A DNA stretch of 60,439 nt from Duganella alba (GCF_009674495.1 NZ_WKJN01000034.1:1-60439); one strand, 5' to 3'. Counted from the stretch's first letter, positions 1 to 8,832 are shown. The notes: generated by a model not told the origin, from the letters alone. Numbers and translations are program-made.

Positions 1-309
1 GCCAACGCCGCTGCCGCCAGCGCCGCGCAACAGGCAGCCGCAGCCTCCACCGCCGCACAGCAAGCCGCGGCGGCACAGGCGGCGGCCGAGCAGACCAACG
101 CCGTCCAGGTTGCAGCCGCCCAGAACGCCGTCAACACGCCGGCCGACCTGCGCTCGAATCCGGCCCTGGCCGCCGCCATCGCCGCCTACAACGTCAACGA
201 CATTGCCGGCACCACCGCCAATGCCGCCCGCGCCGCCACCGCCGCCATCCCGCGCGTGGGCGCGGTCAACGCCACCACCGCCACCCGCGCGATCGGCAAC
301 GCGCCATAA
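1..309 (+). CDS. Ala-rich protein, C-terminal part (5' end outside window)
   Basis: Frame 1 is open from the first base to a TAA at 307-309, giving at least 102 residues. The first 40 or so are almost only Ala, Gln and Ser in AAAQQA-like runs, as in a helical or coiled stalk; the end is less repetitive and rich in Ala, Asn, Thr and Val. No catalytic motif is visible. The start and most of the protein lie upstream, so no function can be given; it could be a surface or filament-like protein. The Ala-rich end makes frame assignment by codon bias good but homology weak. Confidence 0.6.
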   Translation, partial: ANAAAASAAQQAAAASTAAQQAAAAQAAAEQTNAVQVAAAQNAVNTPADLRSNPALAAAIAAYNVNDIAGTTANAARAATAAIPRVGAVNATTATRAIGNAP

Positions 310-741
310 CCTGGCCCCGACCGCGCACCGCAGCCACGCGCTGCGGTGCGCGCCATCCGGCACTCGGCACTCGGCACTCGGCACGGAGCACGGGGCATGC
401 GGCACGCGGCGGCGCGCGGCGGTGCGCCGCTGGCTACCGTGGCGCCACTTTGCCTGCGGCGTCTTGCCCGCAGCGCTGCCACGGTTCCGGCTGCACCTGC
501 GCCGTCTCTCCTGTCACACTCGCACCTGCGGCGGCCACGCATTGCGGCGGCCGGCACAGGCACAGGCACTGGCTGCTGGCTGCTCGCTGCCCGCCGCACG
601 CCGCGCCGGGCCGGCTCGCAGCCGCATTCGACGCCCCGGCCAAATTTAATTTTGAACGCCCGCCGTTTACAGCCCCAACTCGCACGATAATATTCTCCGT
701 TTTTGGCGATAATCATCGCAACACACCCATCAGGAGATCGC
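310..741. other. Intergenic spacer, no supported gene
   Basis: About 430 bases with no convincing coding frame; short open frames here are Pro/Arg/Ala-rich shadows of GC-rich DNA. It holds a 7-bp tandem repeat at 358-384 and further GCAC-rich near-repeats to about 410. The last 90 bases are more AT-rich and probably carry the promoter of the binding-protein gene that follows. No tRNA or clear terminator was seen. Confidence 0.6.
358..384. repeat. Short tandem repeat, unit CGGCACT
   Basis: Three perfect copies of the heptamer CGGCACT followed by a fourth copy lacking its last base, read directly from the sequence. Related GGCAC blocks follow for about 30 bases. It lies between two plus-strand genes and outside any supported coding frame, so it may vary in copy number between strains. 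Confidence 0.85.
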
Positions 742-1863
742 ATGAAATTGAAGCACACCGCCGCCGCCCTGGCGCTGCTGACCGCCTTTGGCGTCCACGC
801 CCAGGACACCGTCGTCAAAATCGGCCATAGCGGCCCGCTGTCCGGCTCGCAGGCCTTTTCCGGCAAGGACAACGAAAACGGCGCCCGCCTGGCGGTGGAA
901 GAGCTCAACGCCAAACCGATCACCGTCGCCGGCAAGAAGCTGAAATTCGAACTGCTGTCCGAAGACGACCAGGGCGATCCGAAAGCCGGCATGGCCGCCG
1001 CCCAGAAACTGATCGACGCCGGCGTCCACTACATCGTCGGCCCGTACAACTCCGGCGTCGCCATTCCCGCCTCGCGCGCCTACAACGACGCCGGCGCGCT
1101 GATCGCCACCGTCGCCACCAATCCCAAGCTGACGCAGCAGGGCTACAAAGGCCTGTACCGCGTCAACGCCAGCGACACCCAACTGGGTTCGAAAATGGCG
1201 CTGTACGCCGCCAATGAAATGAAACTGAAAACCGTCGCCGTGATCGACGACCGGACCGCCTTCGGCCAGGGCGTGGCGGAAGAATTCAAGAAGCAGGCCA
1301 AGGCCGCCGGCATGACCGTGGCCGGCCACGAATTCACCAACGACAAGGCGTTCGACTTCACCGCCATCCTGACCAAGCTGAAAACCAAGAACGTGCAGGC
1401 GATCTTCTTCGGTGGCTACGCACCGCAGGCGGCGCCGATGGCGCGCCAGATGAAACAGCTGGGCATCAACGCCAGGCTGCTGGGCGGCGACACCATCTGC
1501 ACCGCCGAAATGGGCAAGCTGGGCGGCGACGCCGTCGGCGACAACGTGCTGTGCTCGCAAGGCGGCGCGATCCTCGACAAGGCCTCGGCCGGTCCGGCCT
1601 TCAAGGCCAAGTTCAAGGCCCGCTTCAAGCAGGACGCCGACGTCTACGCCGCCGCCTACTACGACGCCGTCATGATGTACGCGCAGGCCATGCAAAAGGC
1701 CAACACCATCGAGGTGCCGAAAGTGCAGGCCGTGATCAGCGCCGGCGCCTACCAGGGCGTGGCTGGCAGCTACGCCTTCGACGCCAAGGGCGACATGAAG
1801 CAGTCGCCGGTCACCATCTTCACCTTCAAGGGTGGCCAGCCGGTTCCGCTGACGAGCTATTAA
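742..1863 (+). CDS. Branched-chain amino-acid ABC transporter, periplasmic binding protein (LivK/LivJ-like)
   Basis: A 373-residue periplasmic binding protein that should capture Leu/Ile/Val or a related small ligand and hand it to an ABC permease. A Sec signal peptide covers about residues 1-18 (MKLKHTAAALALLTAFGVHA, then Q). The mature part reads as a type I periplasmic fold: VKIGHSGPLSG, VGPYNSGVAIPAS and YYDAVMMYAQAM are typical blocks. I chose ATG 742 rather than in-frame starts further up because AGGAG lies 6 bases before it and the signal peptide begins there. No permease or ATPase genes adjoin it, so it is an orphan binding protein here. Its last 38 bases overlap the convergent heme oxygenase gene. 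Ligand is not determined. Confidence 0.9.
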   Translation: MKLKHTAAALALLTAFGVHAQDTVVKIGHSGPLSGSQAFSGKDNENGARLAVEELNAKPITVAGKKLKFELLSEDDQGDPKAGMAAAQKLIDAGVHYIVGPYNSGVAIPASRAYNDAGALIATVATNPKLTQQGYKGLYRVNASDTQLGSKMALYAANEMKLKTVAVIDDRTAFGQGVAEEFKKQAKAAGMTVAGHEFTNDKAFDFTAILTKLKTKNVQAIFFGGYAPQAAPMARQMKQLGINARLLGGDTICTAEMGKLGGDAVGDNVLCSQGGAILDKASAGPAFKAKFKARFKQDADVYAAAYYDAVMMYAQAMQKANTIEVPKVQAVISAGAYQGVAGSYAFDAKGDMKQSPVTIFTFKGGQPVPLTSY

Positions 1864-2416
1864 GCAGCGTAATCAGACTGTCGAAGGCTTGCCGGGCGCC
1901 CTGGCAAGCCTGTTCGATCTGCGCCGGCGTCACCACCGCGCCGCGCAGGGCAGCGAGGAACTGCTGCCAGCGCGGACCGGGCGATCCTTCCCCGCGCAAA
2001 TATGCCAGGGGGTGCGGCGCCAGCCGCTCCGCCAGCCGCTTGTACAGCACCGCGCCACCCAGCTGCGATCCCTCGATGACATACGCCACGCCCCAGCGCC
2101 AGGCGGCGTCCTGCTGCGCCGTCCATGCCTCGGGCGCCAGCACAGGCGCGGCCGGCAAGCCGGCCAACGCCGGATGCGCCAGGTCGCTGCGGATCAAGGC
2201 CAGATAGTCGCGCGGCGGCAAGGCCTGCTGCGGACCAGCGCCCTGCGCCGACTGAATCGGCGCCAGCCACGCTTCCAGCAATTGCAGGTGATCGCGATAG
2301 GCGCGCAGATCCGGCGCGGCGGCGGCCAGCGGTGTGCGCGTGTCCAGTTCCGCGTGGCGTTCTGCGGTGGCGCTCCGCAAGGCGGTCAAAACATCCAAAA
2401 CATTCCCCTGACTCAA
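1826..2416 (-). CDS. bphO: Biliverdin-producing heme oxygenase (BphO-type)
   Basis: A 196-residue, all-helical heme oxygenase-like protein that would open heme to biliverdin, iron and CO. The N-terminal LRSATAERHAELD block carries the proximal His expected in this family, and GVAYVIEGSQLGGAVLYKR matches the distal-helix glycine-rich segment. Its place beside a bacteriophytochrome cluster fits supply of the biliverdin chromophore. The start is uncertain: no in-frame ATG exists at the N terminus; TTG 2416 is the longest option and TTG 2398, preceded by AGGGG, is equally plausible. It diverges from the hybrid kinase gene with a 107-base shared promoter region, and its 3' end overlaps the binding-protein gene on the other strand. 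Family call is firm, symbol is by context. Confidence 0.85.
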   Translation of the reverse strand: MSQGNVLDVLTALRSATAERHAELDTRTPLAAAAPDLRAYRDHLQLLEAWLAPIQSAQGAGPQQALPPRDYLALIRSDLAHPALAGLPAAPVLAPEAWTAQQDAAWRWGVAYVIEGSQLGGAVLYKRLAERLAPHPLAYLRGEGSPGPRWQQFLAALRGAVVTPAQIEQACQGARQAFDSLITLLNSSSAEPAGHP

Positions 2417-2523
2417 TACCGAATAACGATTTTACACAAACCCGACATGCGCACGGTACGCTGCAAGACATTCAATCCCACCATGGTCAGGTAAAATTTA
2501 CCCAACTTTAATTGCCTCGTCCC

Positions 2524-4137
2524 ATGAACCATAACCAATCGCAAAACTGCTCCGTGCTGCTGATCGACGACGAAGCGATGGCCGAAGACCTGATCGGCTA
2601 CCACATGTCGCACCAGGCCGGCATTAGCCTGCGCTATGACAACCGCGCGGAACTGGCGGTGCAGCTATGCCGGGAAACCGAAGCCACCGTGGTGCTGGTC
2701 GACCTGCGCATGCCGGGTGCGGACGGCTTCGACGTGATCCGCATGCTGCGCGCCACGCCGGACACCGAACAGGTGCCGATCATCCTGCTATCGTCCGAGG
2801 ACGGCGCCGACATCAAGGCGCGCGCCTTTTCAATGGGCGCCAACGACTACCTGGTCAAGTGGCCGGAGGCGCGCGAGCTGGAAGCACGCATCCGCTATCA
2901 CAGCGCGGCCTACCAGGCGCGCCTGGAACGTGACGCCGCCTTCCTCGAACTGCGCCAGCGCGAGGAGGAACTGCGCGCCAGCCAGGCCGCCCTGCACCAG
3001 TCGCAGAAGATGGAAGCGATCGGCCAGCTGACCGGCGGCGTGGCCCACGATTTCAACAACGTCCTGCAAATCATCGGCGGCAACCTGCAACTGGTGAAGA
3101 TGATCGGCGGCGTCAATCCGCAAGGACTGGCACGCATCGACAACGCCTTGAATGGCGTGGAGCGCGGCGCGCGGCTCGCGGCCCACCTGCTGGCCTTCGC
3201 GCGCCGCCAGCCGCTGCAGAACGCCGTGGTGGCGCTGGCGCCGCTGCTGGCCAATATGGACGACATGCTGCGCCGCCTGCTCGGCCCGCGCGCGCTGGTG
3301 GTCACCGACATCGCGCCGCAACTGTGGAACACCGAGGTCGATGTCGGCCAGCTGAATAACGTGATGCTCAACCTGGCCATCAACGCCCGCGACGCCATGC
3401 ACGGCGAAGGTACGCTGACCATCCGCGCGCGCAACGAGCCGGCCGGCTCGCCGCTGCCGGACAACCATGGCGACAGCGCCTGCGACTACGTGCTGATCGA
3501 AATCGCCGACACCGGCGCCGGCATGCCGCAGGAAGTGCTGCAACGCGCCTTCGAACCGTTCTTCACCACCAAGCCGACCGGCCAGGGCACGGGCCTGGGC
3601 CTGAGCATGGCCTACGGCTTCGTCAAGCAGTCCGGCGGCGAGATCGTGCTGCAAAGCACGGAAGGCGAAGGCACCAGTGTGCTGATCTACCTGCCGCGCA
3701 GCCTGGCCGCCGCCTCGGCGGACGCGCCGGCGCAGTTGCAACCGCTCAGCGGCGGCATCGAAACCATTTTGGTGGTGGAAGACGAGGAAGACGTGCGCAC
3801 CTCCACCGTCGACCTGCTGGCGGCGCTGGGCTACGCAGTATTAAGCAGCGAGGACGCCGAACAGGCGGCGCGCCTGATCGAGGAAGGTGCCCGCATCGAC
3901 CTGCTGTTCACCGACGTGATCATGCCGGGCCGCGTCAGCAGCATGGAGTTGAGCGAACTGGTACGACGCAAGCTGCCGCAGGCGCAGATCCTGTTCACGT
4001 CAGGCTATGCGGAAGGGGTGCTGTCGCACGACGGCAAGCTGCCGGCCGGCGTGCACCTGCTGCACAAGCCCTACACGGCGGAGACGCTGAGCGCGCGCAT
4101 TCGCCACCTGCTGCGGCGCGGCGTTACTGCGGTTTGA
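2524..4137 (+). CDS. Hybrid histidine kinase with N-terminal and C-terminal receiver domains
   Basis: 537 residues, no membrane segment, so cytoplasmic. Order: receiver domain (about 10-125, acidic pair D15-D16, phospho-acceptor D60 in LVDLRMPG); a coiled coil (ERDAAFLELRQREEELRAS); a HisKA-like dimerisation helix with H175 in GGVAHDFNN; an HATPase domain (NLAINARDAM as N box, DTGAGM as G1, GTGLGLSMAYG as G2); and a second receiver with D464 in FTDVIMPG. The first REC suggests it is itself controlled by another kinase, plausibly the bacteriophytochrome transcribed from the opposite strand. ATG 2524 is preferred over TTG 2512, but no strong ribosome site is visible. The 3' end overlaps the response regulator gene by 14 bases, convergent. 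Output of the last REC is unknown. Confidence 0.88.
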   Translation: MNHNQSQNCSVLLIDDEAMAEDLIGYHMSHQAGISLRYDNRAELAVQLCRETEATVVLVDLRMPGADGFDVIRMLRATPDTEQVPIILLSSEDGADIKARAFSMGANDYLVKWPEARELEARIRYHSAAYQARLERDAAFLELRQREEELRASQAALHQSQKMEAIGQLTGGVAHDFNNVLQIIGGNLQLVKMIGGVNPQGLARIDNALNGVERGARLAAHLLAFARRQPLQNAVVALAPLLANMDDMLRRLLGPRALVVTDIAPQLWNTEVDVGQLNNVMLNLAINARDAMHGEGTLTIRARNEPAGSPLPDNHGDSACDYVLIEIADTGAGMPQEVLQRAFEPFFTTKPTGQGTGLGLSMAYGFVKQSGGEIVLQSTEGEGTSVLIYLPRSLAAASADAPAQLQPLSGGIETILVVEDEEDVRTSTVDLLAALGYAVLSSEDAEQAARLIEEGARIDLLFTDVIMPGRVSSMELSELVRRKLPQAQILFTSGYAEGVLSHDGKLPAGVHLLHKPYTAETLSARIRHLLRRGVTAV

Positions 4138-4579
4138 TGTAGCGGTGCGAACCTGGCGGCGGCTCGTTGAGCACTGCCCAGAAGATGCCCAGGTCGGCGA
4201 TGGCGCGCACGAATTCGCCGAAGTCGACCGGCTTGACCACGTAGGCATTGACGCCCAGTTCATAACTGCGGATCAGATCCTGCTCTTCGCGCGAGGACGT
4301 CAGCATCACCACCGGCATGCTTTTCAGCGTGCCCGAACCGCGGATTTCCGCCAGCACTTCCAGGCCGTCGACCTTCGGCAGTTTCAAGTCCAGCAGCACC
4401 ACGGCGGGATTGCCCTGCTCGCGCGCCGCGAATGCGCCGCGCGCATGCAGGTAGTCCAGCGCTTCGGCGCCGTCGCGCACCACGATCACTTCGTTGGCCA
4501 GCTGGCTGCGCTCGAGCGCGATCAGGGTCAGTTCCAGGTCGTTGGGATTGTCTTCCACCAGCAGGATGGGCTTTAACAT
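4124..4579 (-). CDS. Single-domain response regulator, Rcp1-like, phytochrome partner
   Basis: A 151-residue stand-alone receiver with no output domain. Visible are E9-D10, phospho-acceptor D64 in LLDLKLPKVDG, the switch Thr in VVMLTSS and Lys in VVKPVDFGEF. The long YLHARGAFAAREQGN loop is typical of the Rcp1/CheY-like partners encoded with phytochromes. ATG 4579 lies 8 bases after the bacteriophytochrome stop, with GAGAAG just before it, so the two genes are cotranscribed and the kinase upstream is its likely phosphodonor. It may pass phosphate on rather than bind DNA. An upstream in-frame TTG at 4591 overlaps the preceding gene and is less likely. Confidence 0.92.
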   Translation of the reverse strand: MLKPILLVEDNPNDLELTLIALERSQLANEVIVVRDGAEALDYLHARGAFAAREQGNPAVVLLDLKLPKVDGLEVLAEIRGSGTLKSMPVVMLTSSREEQDLIRSYELGVNAYVVKPVDFGEFVRAIADLGIFWAVLNEPPPGSHRYIKPQ

Positions 4580-4587
4580 AAGTCTTC

Positions 4588-6813
4588 TCAATCAGTCTCA
4601 GGATCAGGTATGGCAAACGAAAATGTCGCGCCCTCCCCTGGCACGGATTCGGCCCAGACACGGCCGCCATGGCGCTCGATGATACGGCGCACATTGGCCA
4701 GGCCGATGCCGGTGCCCTGGAAATCTTCCATGCGGTGCAGGCGCTGGAATACGCCGAACAATTTGTGCGCGTACTCCATATTGAAGCCGACGCCATTGTC
4801 GGCCACATGAAACACGGTCTCGCCAGGCAGCTTTTCGGCGCTGATACGAATCACCGCCGGCTCGCTGTTGGCGGTGAATTTGACCGCGTTCGACAGCAGA
4901 TTATACAAGGCCAGTTGCAAAAACGCGGGATCGGCGATGACCTGTGGCAGCGGCGCCACCTGCCAGTCGATGTGGTGCGCGCCCTGCTCCGGCGCCAGCT
5001 TCTCGATGCAGCCGCGCACCATCTCGTCCATGCGCACCCGCACCGGCCGCAGCGCGGCGCGGCCCATCTGCGAAAAGCTCAACAGGTCGTCCACCAGCTT
5101 GCCGGCCAGGCGCGCCGCGTCCTTGATGTTGGCCAGGAAGCGCAGGCGCCGTTCCGGATTGTCGTTGCCGGCGGTTTCCATCAGCAGGTCGGAAAAGCCG
5201 ACGATATGGCGCAGCGGCGCGCGCAGGTCGTGCGACACCGAATACGAGAACGCCTCCAGCTCCTTGTTGGCGCGGCCCAGCTCCTCGGCCAGGTCGGCCA
5301 TCTGCTCGGCGCGTTCCAGCGCGATGCCCAGCAGCGCGGTGCGGAATTCCAGCGTCAGTTCGATTTCGCCGTCGCGCCACGGCGCGCTGCGGCCGTGCAC
5401 CGTCTCGCGCCACGCGGCAAAGCTGGTGCGCGGCGACAGCTGGCCGTTGGTGGACTGCTTGCCGTCCGGGCGTCCGGCCCAGTCGATCTGCACCACGTGC
5501 TCGGGCCGGAACCACAGCAAATAATGCTGGTGGATGCGCGAGATCTGCATCGCCAGCAGGCCGCTGGCGCAGTCGGTGTAGTCCTCGGCCGGCGCGTGCT
5601 GCGCCGACAGGTGGGCGCTGTGGAACACCTCCTCATGCACGCCGGCGCCCAGCCAGTTGGCCAGCGCGCGGATCTGCTCATCGGACGGCGTGTCGCCGAA
5701 AGAAATCAGGCGATCGTCGATGACGATGGCGACGCCGCCGGCGCGGGCGAAGTGCAGCAGCTCCGGCAGCACGCTGCGCAGGTTTTCAATGAAGTCCGCG
5801 CCCTGCGTCAGGCCGCCGAGGATGCGCACCATCGAACGCCGCACCTCCAGCCGGAATTGCAGTTCGTCGGCGTCGCTGCGGTTCTTGATGTGCAGCGCCA
5901 GGATCTGTCCCACCTGTTCGCACACGGTGCGCTGGTGGAAGCTGAGGCGGCGCGCCTCGGCGTGGTGGCAGGAGATCAGGCCCCACAACTTGCCGCGCAC
6001 CACCAGCGATACCGACATCGACGCCATGGTGCCCATGTTGCGCATGTATTGCAGGTGCACCGGCGAGACGCTGCGCAGCGCCGCGAACGACAGGTCGTTG
6101 GCCTGGCCGCTGCGCGGATTTTGCGGCGGCACCAGTCTGGCCGGCGTGTAGTTGGCGTCCTGGATGATGCGCACGCGGTTGGCCACATACAGCTCGCGCG
6201 CCTGGCGCGGAATGTCGCTGGCCGGGAAGCGCTGGCCCAGGTAGCTGTCGTAGCCGTCGGCCAGGCATTCGGCCAGCACGTTGCCGTGGCCTTCGTCGTC
6301 GAAGGAGTACACCAGCACCCGGCCGAAGCCGGTCAGCGCGCGGATCTCGGCGGCGGCCAGCTTGCTCAGTTCTTCGATCGAATCGGCGTCGCTGATCTTG
6401 TTGAGGAATTCGCCCAGCAGGGGATACAGCTGCTGCACGTCGGCGCCATGGCTGCTGCTGGCCGGCTCGAATTCCAGGATGTGCAGGCCGTCCCACGCAT
6501 GTCCCAGCACATCGAACGGCGCGCCGCCCTGGCTGATGGTGGACAGATAGGCCGGACGTTCGCGCAACCGACCGGCTTCCAGCTGCGGCGCCAGCATCTC
6601 GGCGGCGCCCTCGCCGATCACGTCGGCCAGCGAACGGCCGGTGGCCAGCCTCGGCTCCATGCCGGTGAACTGCGCCAGGTTGTCGCTGACCTGCACCACC
6701 TTCAGCTGGTCGTCCAGCGCCAGCAAGAAGCCGTGCGGCTGCACCGCGCCCGGCGTGCGGATCGGTTCACGATCGCAGCTGGCGATATCGATGTCGGTGC
6801 TGTCCTGGGGCAT
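4588..6813 (-). CDS. bphP: Bacteriophytochrome (red/far-red light sensor histidine kinase)
   Basis: 741 residues in canonical order: PAS (about 15-110), GAF (about 135-300), PHY (about 310-490), HisKA (about 515-585) and HATPase (about 625-735). Cys13 in DIASCDREPIRTPGAVQPHG is the N-terminal cysteine that binds biliverdin in bacterial phytochromes. PASDIPRQARELY is the GAF chromophore-pocket motif, and VSHDLRAPLRHI holds the phospho-acceptor His528. The ATP site shows NLLSNAVKF, DNGVGFN and GTGIGLANVRRI. It should switch between Pr and Pfr on light and phosphorylate the single-domain regulator directly downstream; the heme oxygenase gene nearby can make the chromophore. The N-terminal position of Cys13 and its spacing support an active photoreceptor rather than a degenerate one. 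Confidence 0.96.
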   Translation of the reverse strand: MPQDSTDIDIASCDREPIRTPGAVQPHGFLLALDDQLKVVQVSDNLAQFTGMEPRLATGRSLADVIGEGAAEMLAPQLEAGRLRERPAYLSTISQGGAPFDVLGHAWDGLHILEFEPASSSHGADVQQLYPLLGEFLNKISDADSIEELSKLAAAEIRALTGFGRVLVYSFDDEGHGNVLAECLADGYDSYLGQRFPASDIPRQARELYVANRVRIIQDANYTPARLVPPQNPRSGQANDLSFAALRSVSPVHLQYMRNMGTMASMSVSLVVRGKLWGLISCHHAEARRLSFHQRTVCEQVGQILALHIKNRSDADELQFRLEVRRSMVRILGGLTQGADFIENLRSVLPELLHFARAGGVAIVIDDRLISFGDTPSDEQIRALANWLGAGVHEEVFHSAHLSAQHAPAEDYTDCASGLLAMQISRIHQHYLLWFRPEHVVQIDWAGRPDGKQSTNGQLSPRTSFAAWRETVHGRSAPWRDGEIELTLEFRTALLGIALERAEQMADLAEELGRANKELEAFSYSVSHDLRAPLRHIVGFSDLLMETAGNDNPERRLRFLANIKDAARLAGKLVDDLLSFSQMGRAALRPVRVRMDEMVRGCIEKLAPEQGAHHIDWQVAPLPQVIADPAFLQLALYNLLSNAVKFTANSEPAVIRISAEKLPGETVFHVADNGVGFNMEYAHKLFGVFQRLHRMEDFQGTGIGLANVRRIIERHGGRVWAESVPGEGATFSFAIPDPETD

Positions 6814-6884
6814 GGCGTGGGCGGAAAAGTCCTAAGTTATCTGGCCTGCATGATATCAAGTTCCACCGGTGGACGCCGCACAAA

Positions 6885-7370
6885 TCAGGACAGCGGCAAC
6901 TCCCAGTAGCCGACATCGATCCAGCGATCGAACTTGCGCCCGACTTCCTTGAAATGGGCGACTTTGACGAAGCCCAGGCTTTCGTGCAGCGCCACGCTGG
7001 CCGGATTGGGCTGGGCGATGCCGCCGATGGCCATGTGGATCTCGCGCCGGCGCAGTTCCGCCAGCAGTTCGCGGTACAAGGCGCTGCCGATGCCCTGGCC
7101 GCCCTGCCCCTGCTCGACGTAGACGCTGGTCTCGGCCGAGAAGCGGTAGGCGCTGCGCACGCGCCATTTGGTGGCGTAGGCGTAGCCGTTGATGCGGCCA
7201 TGCTGTTCGTGCACCAGCCATGGCAGCGTGGTGGTGACGTCGCGGATGCGCTGCGCCATCTCGTCCGCCGTCACCGCGCGCTCTTCGAAGCTGATGGTGG
7301 TGGTGGCGATGTAATGGTTGTAGATGGCGGCGATGGCGCTGGCGTCATCCGGCGTGGCGGCGCGTATCAT
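6885..7370 (-). CDS. GNAT family N-acetyltransferase (phosphinothricin acetyltransferase-like)
   Basis: 161 residues with a GNAT fold. IRAATPDDASAIAAIYNHYI at the N terminus and the acetyl-CoA loop VEQGQGGQGIGSALYRELL (Q/RxxGxG/A type) are plain, followed by ASVALHESLGF near the end. This pattern is closest to the phosphinothricin/methionine-sulfoximine acetyltransferase subfamily, which acetylates small amines, but the substrate cannot be read from sequence. ATG 7370 shares one base with the TGA of the TetR gene in front of it, so the pair is translationally coupled and the regulator may control this gene. Confidence 0.88.
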   Translation of the reverse strand: MIRAATPDDASAIAAIYNHYIATTTISFEERAVTADEMAQRIRDVTTTLPWLVHEQHGRINGYAYATKWRVRSAYRFSAETSVYVEQGQGGQGIGSALYRELLAELRRREIHMAIGGIAQPNPASVALHESLGFVKVAHFKEVGRKFDRWIDVGYWELPLS

Positions 7371-8071
7371 CAGTTGTCCTGCGCCGTCTTCAGCGTGGCG
7401 AACACCGGCGAGGACACCGGCCCGAGGTCCGGCAGCGGCATGGTGGCGATGGCCCTGGCCTCGTGGTCCGGCAGGCCGACGCCGTGCAGGATGACGGCCA
7501 GCATGGCCTCGACGTGATGCAGGCCGCCGCCGTCGCCCTGGGCCAGCATGGTCTCGATGCCGTAGAACACCGAGCCGAGTATCATGTCGCGCACCACCGC
7601 CGCGCTGCCGGCGCGCAGGCGGCCGCTCTCCAGGCCCAGTTCCAGGTCGCGCAGCAGGTAGCGGTCCATGCGGCGGCCGCGCACCGCGTGCGCCGGGCCG
7701 ATACGCGTGAGGAAGGCGCCCCACACCGGATAGCGCAGCGCGAAATGCACGTACAGCCGCGTGCCGACGCAGAAGCGCGCGGCCGGATCGTCGTAGCGCA
7801 GCACCTGCGGATCGATCATGCCCAGCACCTCTTCGTTCAGCTCTTCGGTCACCGCCGCCAGCAGCTCGTGGGCGGTCTTGAAGTAGTTGTAGAAGGTGCC
7901 GCGCGCAACACCGGCGGCGGCGATAAAGTCGTCCACCACCGGCGCGTCCGGGCCGAGGCGCGCGAACACCTCGATGGCGCTGCGGATCAGCAGCGCCCTA
8001 GTGCGTTCGCGCCGCTCGATGCCGACGCGCTTCTGGTGGGTCTTTTCGGGAGTAACGGCGATTTCATTCAT
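7370..8071 (-). CDS. TetR/AcrR family transcriptional regulator
   Basis: 233 residues. Residues about 20-65 form the TetR helix-turn-helix: RERTRALLIRSAIEVFARLG, then VDDFIAAAGVARGTFYNYF, which is the recognition helix. The C-terminal part is the variable ligand-binding and dimer domain and shows no named subfamily motif. ATG 8071 is chosen because the in-frame upstream start at 8089 would run into the preceding gene. It lies 14 bases after the YoaK-like gene and overlaps the acetyltransferase by one base, so it is probably part of a four-gene run and may control itself. Confidence 0.9.
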   Translation of the reverse strand: MNEIAVTPEKTHQKRVGIERRERTRALLIRSAIEVFARLGPDAPVVDDFIAAAGVARGTFYNYFKTAHELLAAVTEELNEEVLGMIDPQVLRYDDPAARFCVGTRLYVHFALRYPVWGAFLTRIGPAHAVRGRRMDRYLLRDLELGLESGRLRAGSAAVVRDMILGSVFYGIETMLAQGDGGGLHHVEAMLAVILHGVGLPDHEARAIATMPLPDLGPVSSPVFATLKTAQDN

Positions 8072-8085
8072 GCGGCAAGTATAAA

Positions 8086-8820
8086 TCACCGCCAGCGGTC
8101 CCGTATATCATCCAGCAGCGGCACGATGGCCAGCAACAGCAGCGCCAAGGCCAGCGGCACGGTGGTGATGAAGCCGAGGTACTTGAAGCCGAAGGCGCCG
8201 GTCACGCCGCCGGCCAGGAACATCGCCAGCAGCGAGCCGAGCAGCGCCAGCCGCTGGTGGTCGGCCGTCACGCGGCCGGCGGCGGCGTCGCGGTTCCAGT
8301 AAAACAGCTTGCCCAGTTCGATGCCGATATCGGTCACCAGCCCGGTCACGTGGGTGGTGCGGATTTCCGCGCGCGAGGCCTTGGTAACGATGGCGTTCTG
8401 CAGTCCCATCACAAAACACAGCAGCGCCACGGTGGCGGCGATGTGGCCATGCGCGGCCAGCCGCGCGCCCAGCAGGCCGAAAGCCAGCAGCAGCGCCGCC
8501 TCCAGCAGCAGCGGCAGCGCATAACGGCTGTGCGACGAACGACGCCGGCCCCAGTTGATCAGGATCGCCGAGGTGGCGGCGCCGAGGAAGAAGGCCGACA
8601 GCGACGCCAGTCCCGCCAGCAGCAGCGCCGTGTCGCCCAGCGCCAGGTTGTCGGCCAGCGACGACACCACGCCCGACATGTGCGAGGTGTACTCCCCCAC
8701 CGCGAAGAAACCGCCGGCGTTGACCGCGCCGGCCACGAAGGCCAGCGAGCGGCCGAGGCGGCGGTTGCTGATGTCGGTGCGCTGCGGACTGGCGTAGGTG
8801 CGCAGGTAGTGCATGGGCAT
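8086..8820 (-). CDS. YoaK/DUF1275 family membrane protein
   Basis: 244 residues with about six hydrophobic segments, so an inner-membrane protein. The early FVAGAVNAGGFFAVGEYTSHMSG and the middle GLQNAIVTKASRAEIRTTHVTG with LVTDIGIELG are the hallmark blocks of the DUF1275 (YoaK) family. Function of the family is not established; transport is often supposed. GGAGG sits 7 bases before ATG 8820. It follows the cupin-8 gene by 12 bases and is followed by the TetR gene, suggesting one transcript. Confidence 0.85.
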   Translation of the reverse strand: MPMHYLRTYASPQRTDISNRRLGRSLAFVAGAVNAGGFFAVGEYTSHMSGVVSSLADNLALGDTALLLAGLASLSAFFLGAATSAILINWGRRRSSHSRYALPLLLEAALLLAFGLLGARLAAHGHIAATVALLCFVMGLQNAIVTKASRAEIRTTHVTGLVTDIGIELGKLFYWNRDAAAGRVTADHQRLALLGSLLAMFLAGGVTGAFGFKYLGFITTVPLALALLLLAIVPLLDDIRDRWR

Positions 8821-8832
8821 TGACGGACCTCC

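Noticed and set aside
358..410. Possible CRISPR-like repeat region
   Set aside because: Units are 7 bases in tandem without spacers; no cas genes anywhere in the window.
110..649. 179-codon Pro/Arg-rich frame over the first gene's end
   Set aside because: Out of frame with the Ala-rich coding sequence, low complexity and no ribosome site.
4669..6909. 746-codon open frame on the plus strand
   Set aside because: Antisense of bphP; GC-rich codons keep the frame open; no domain.
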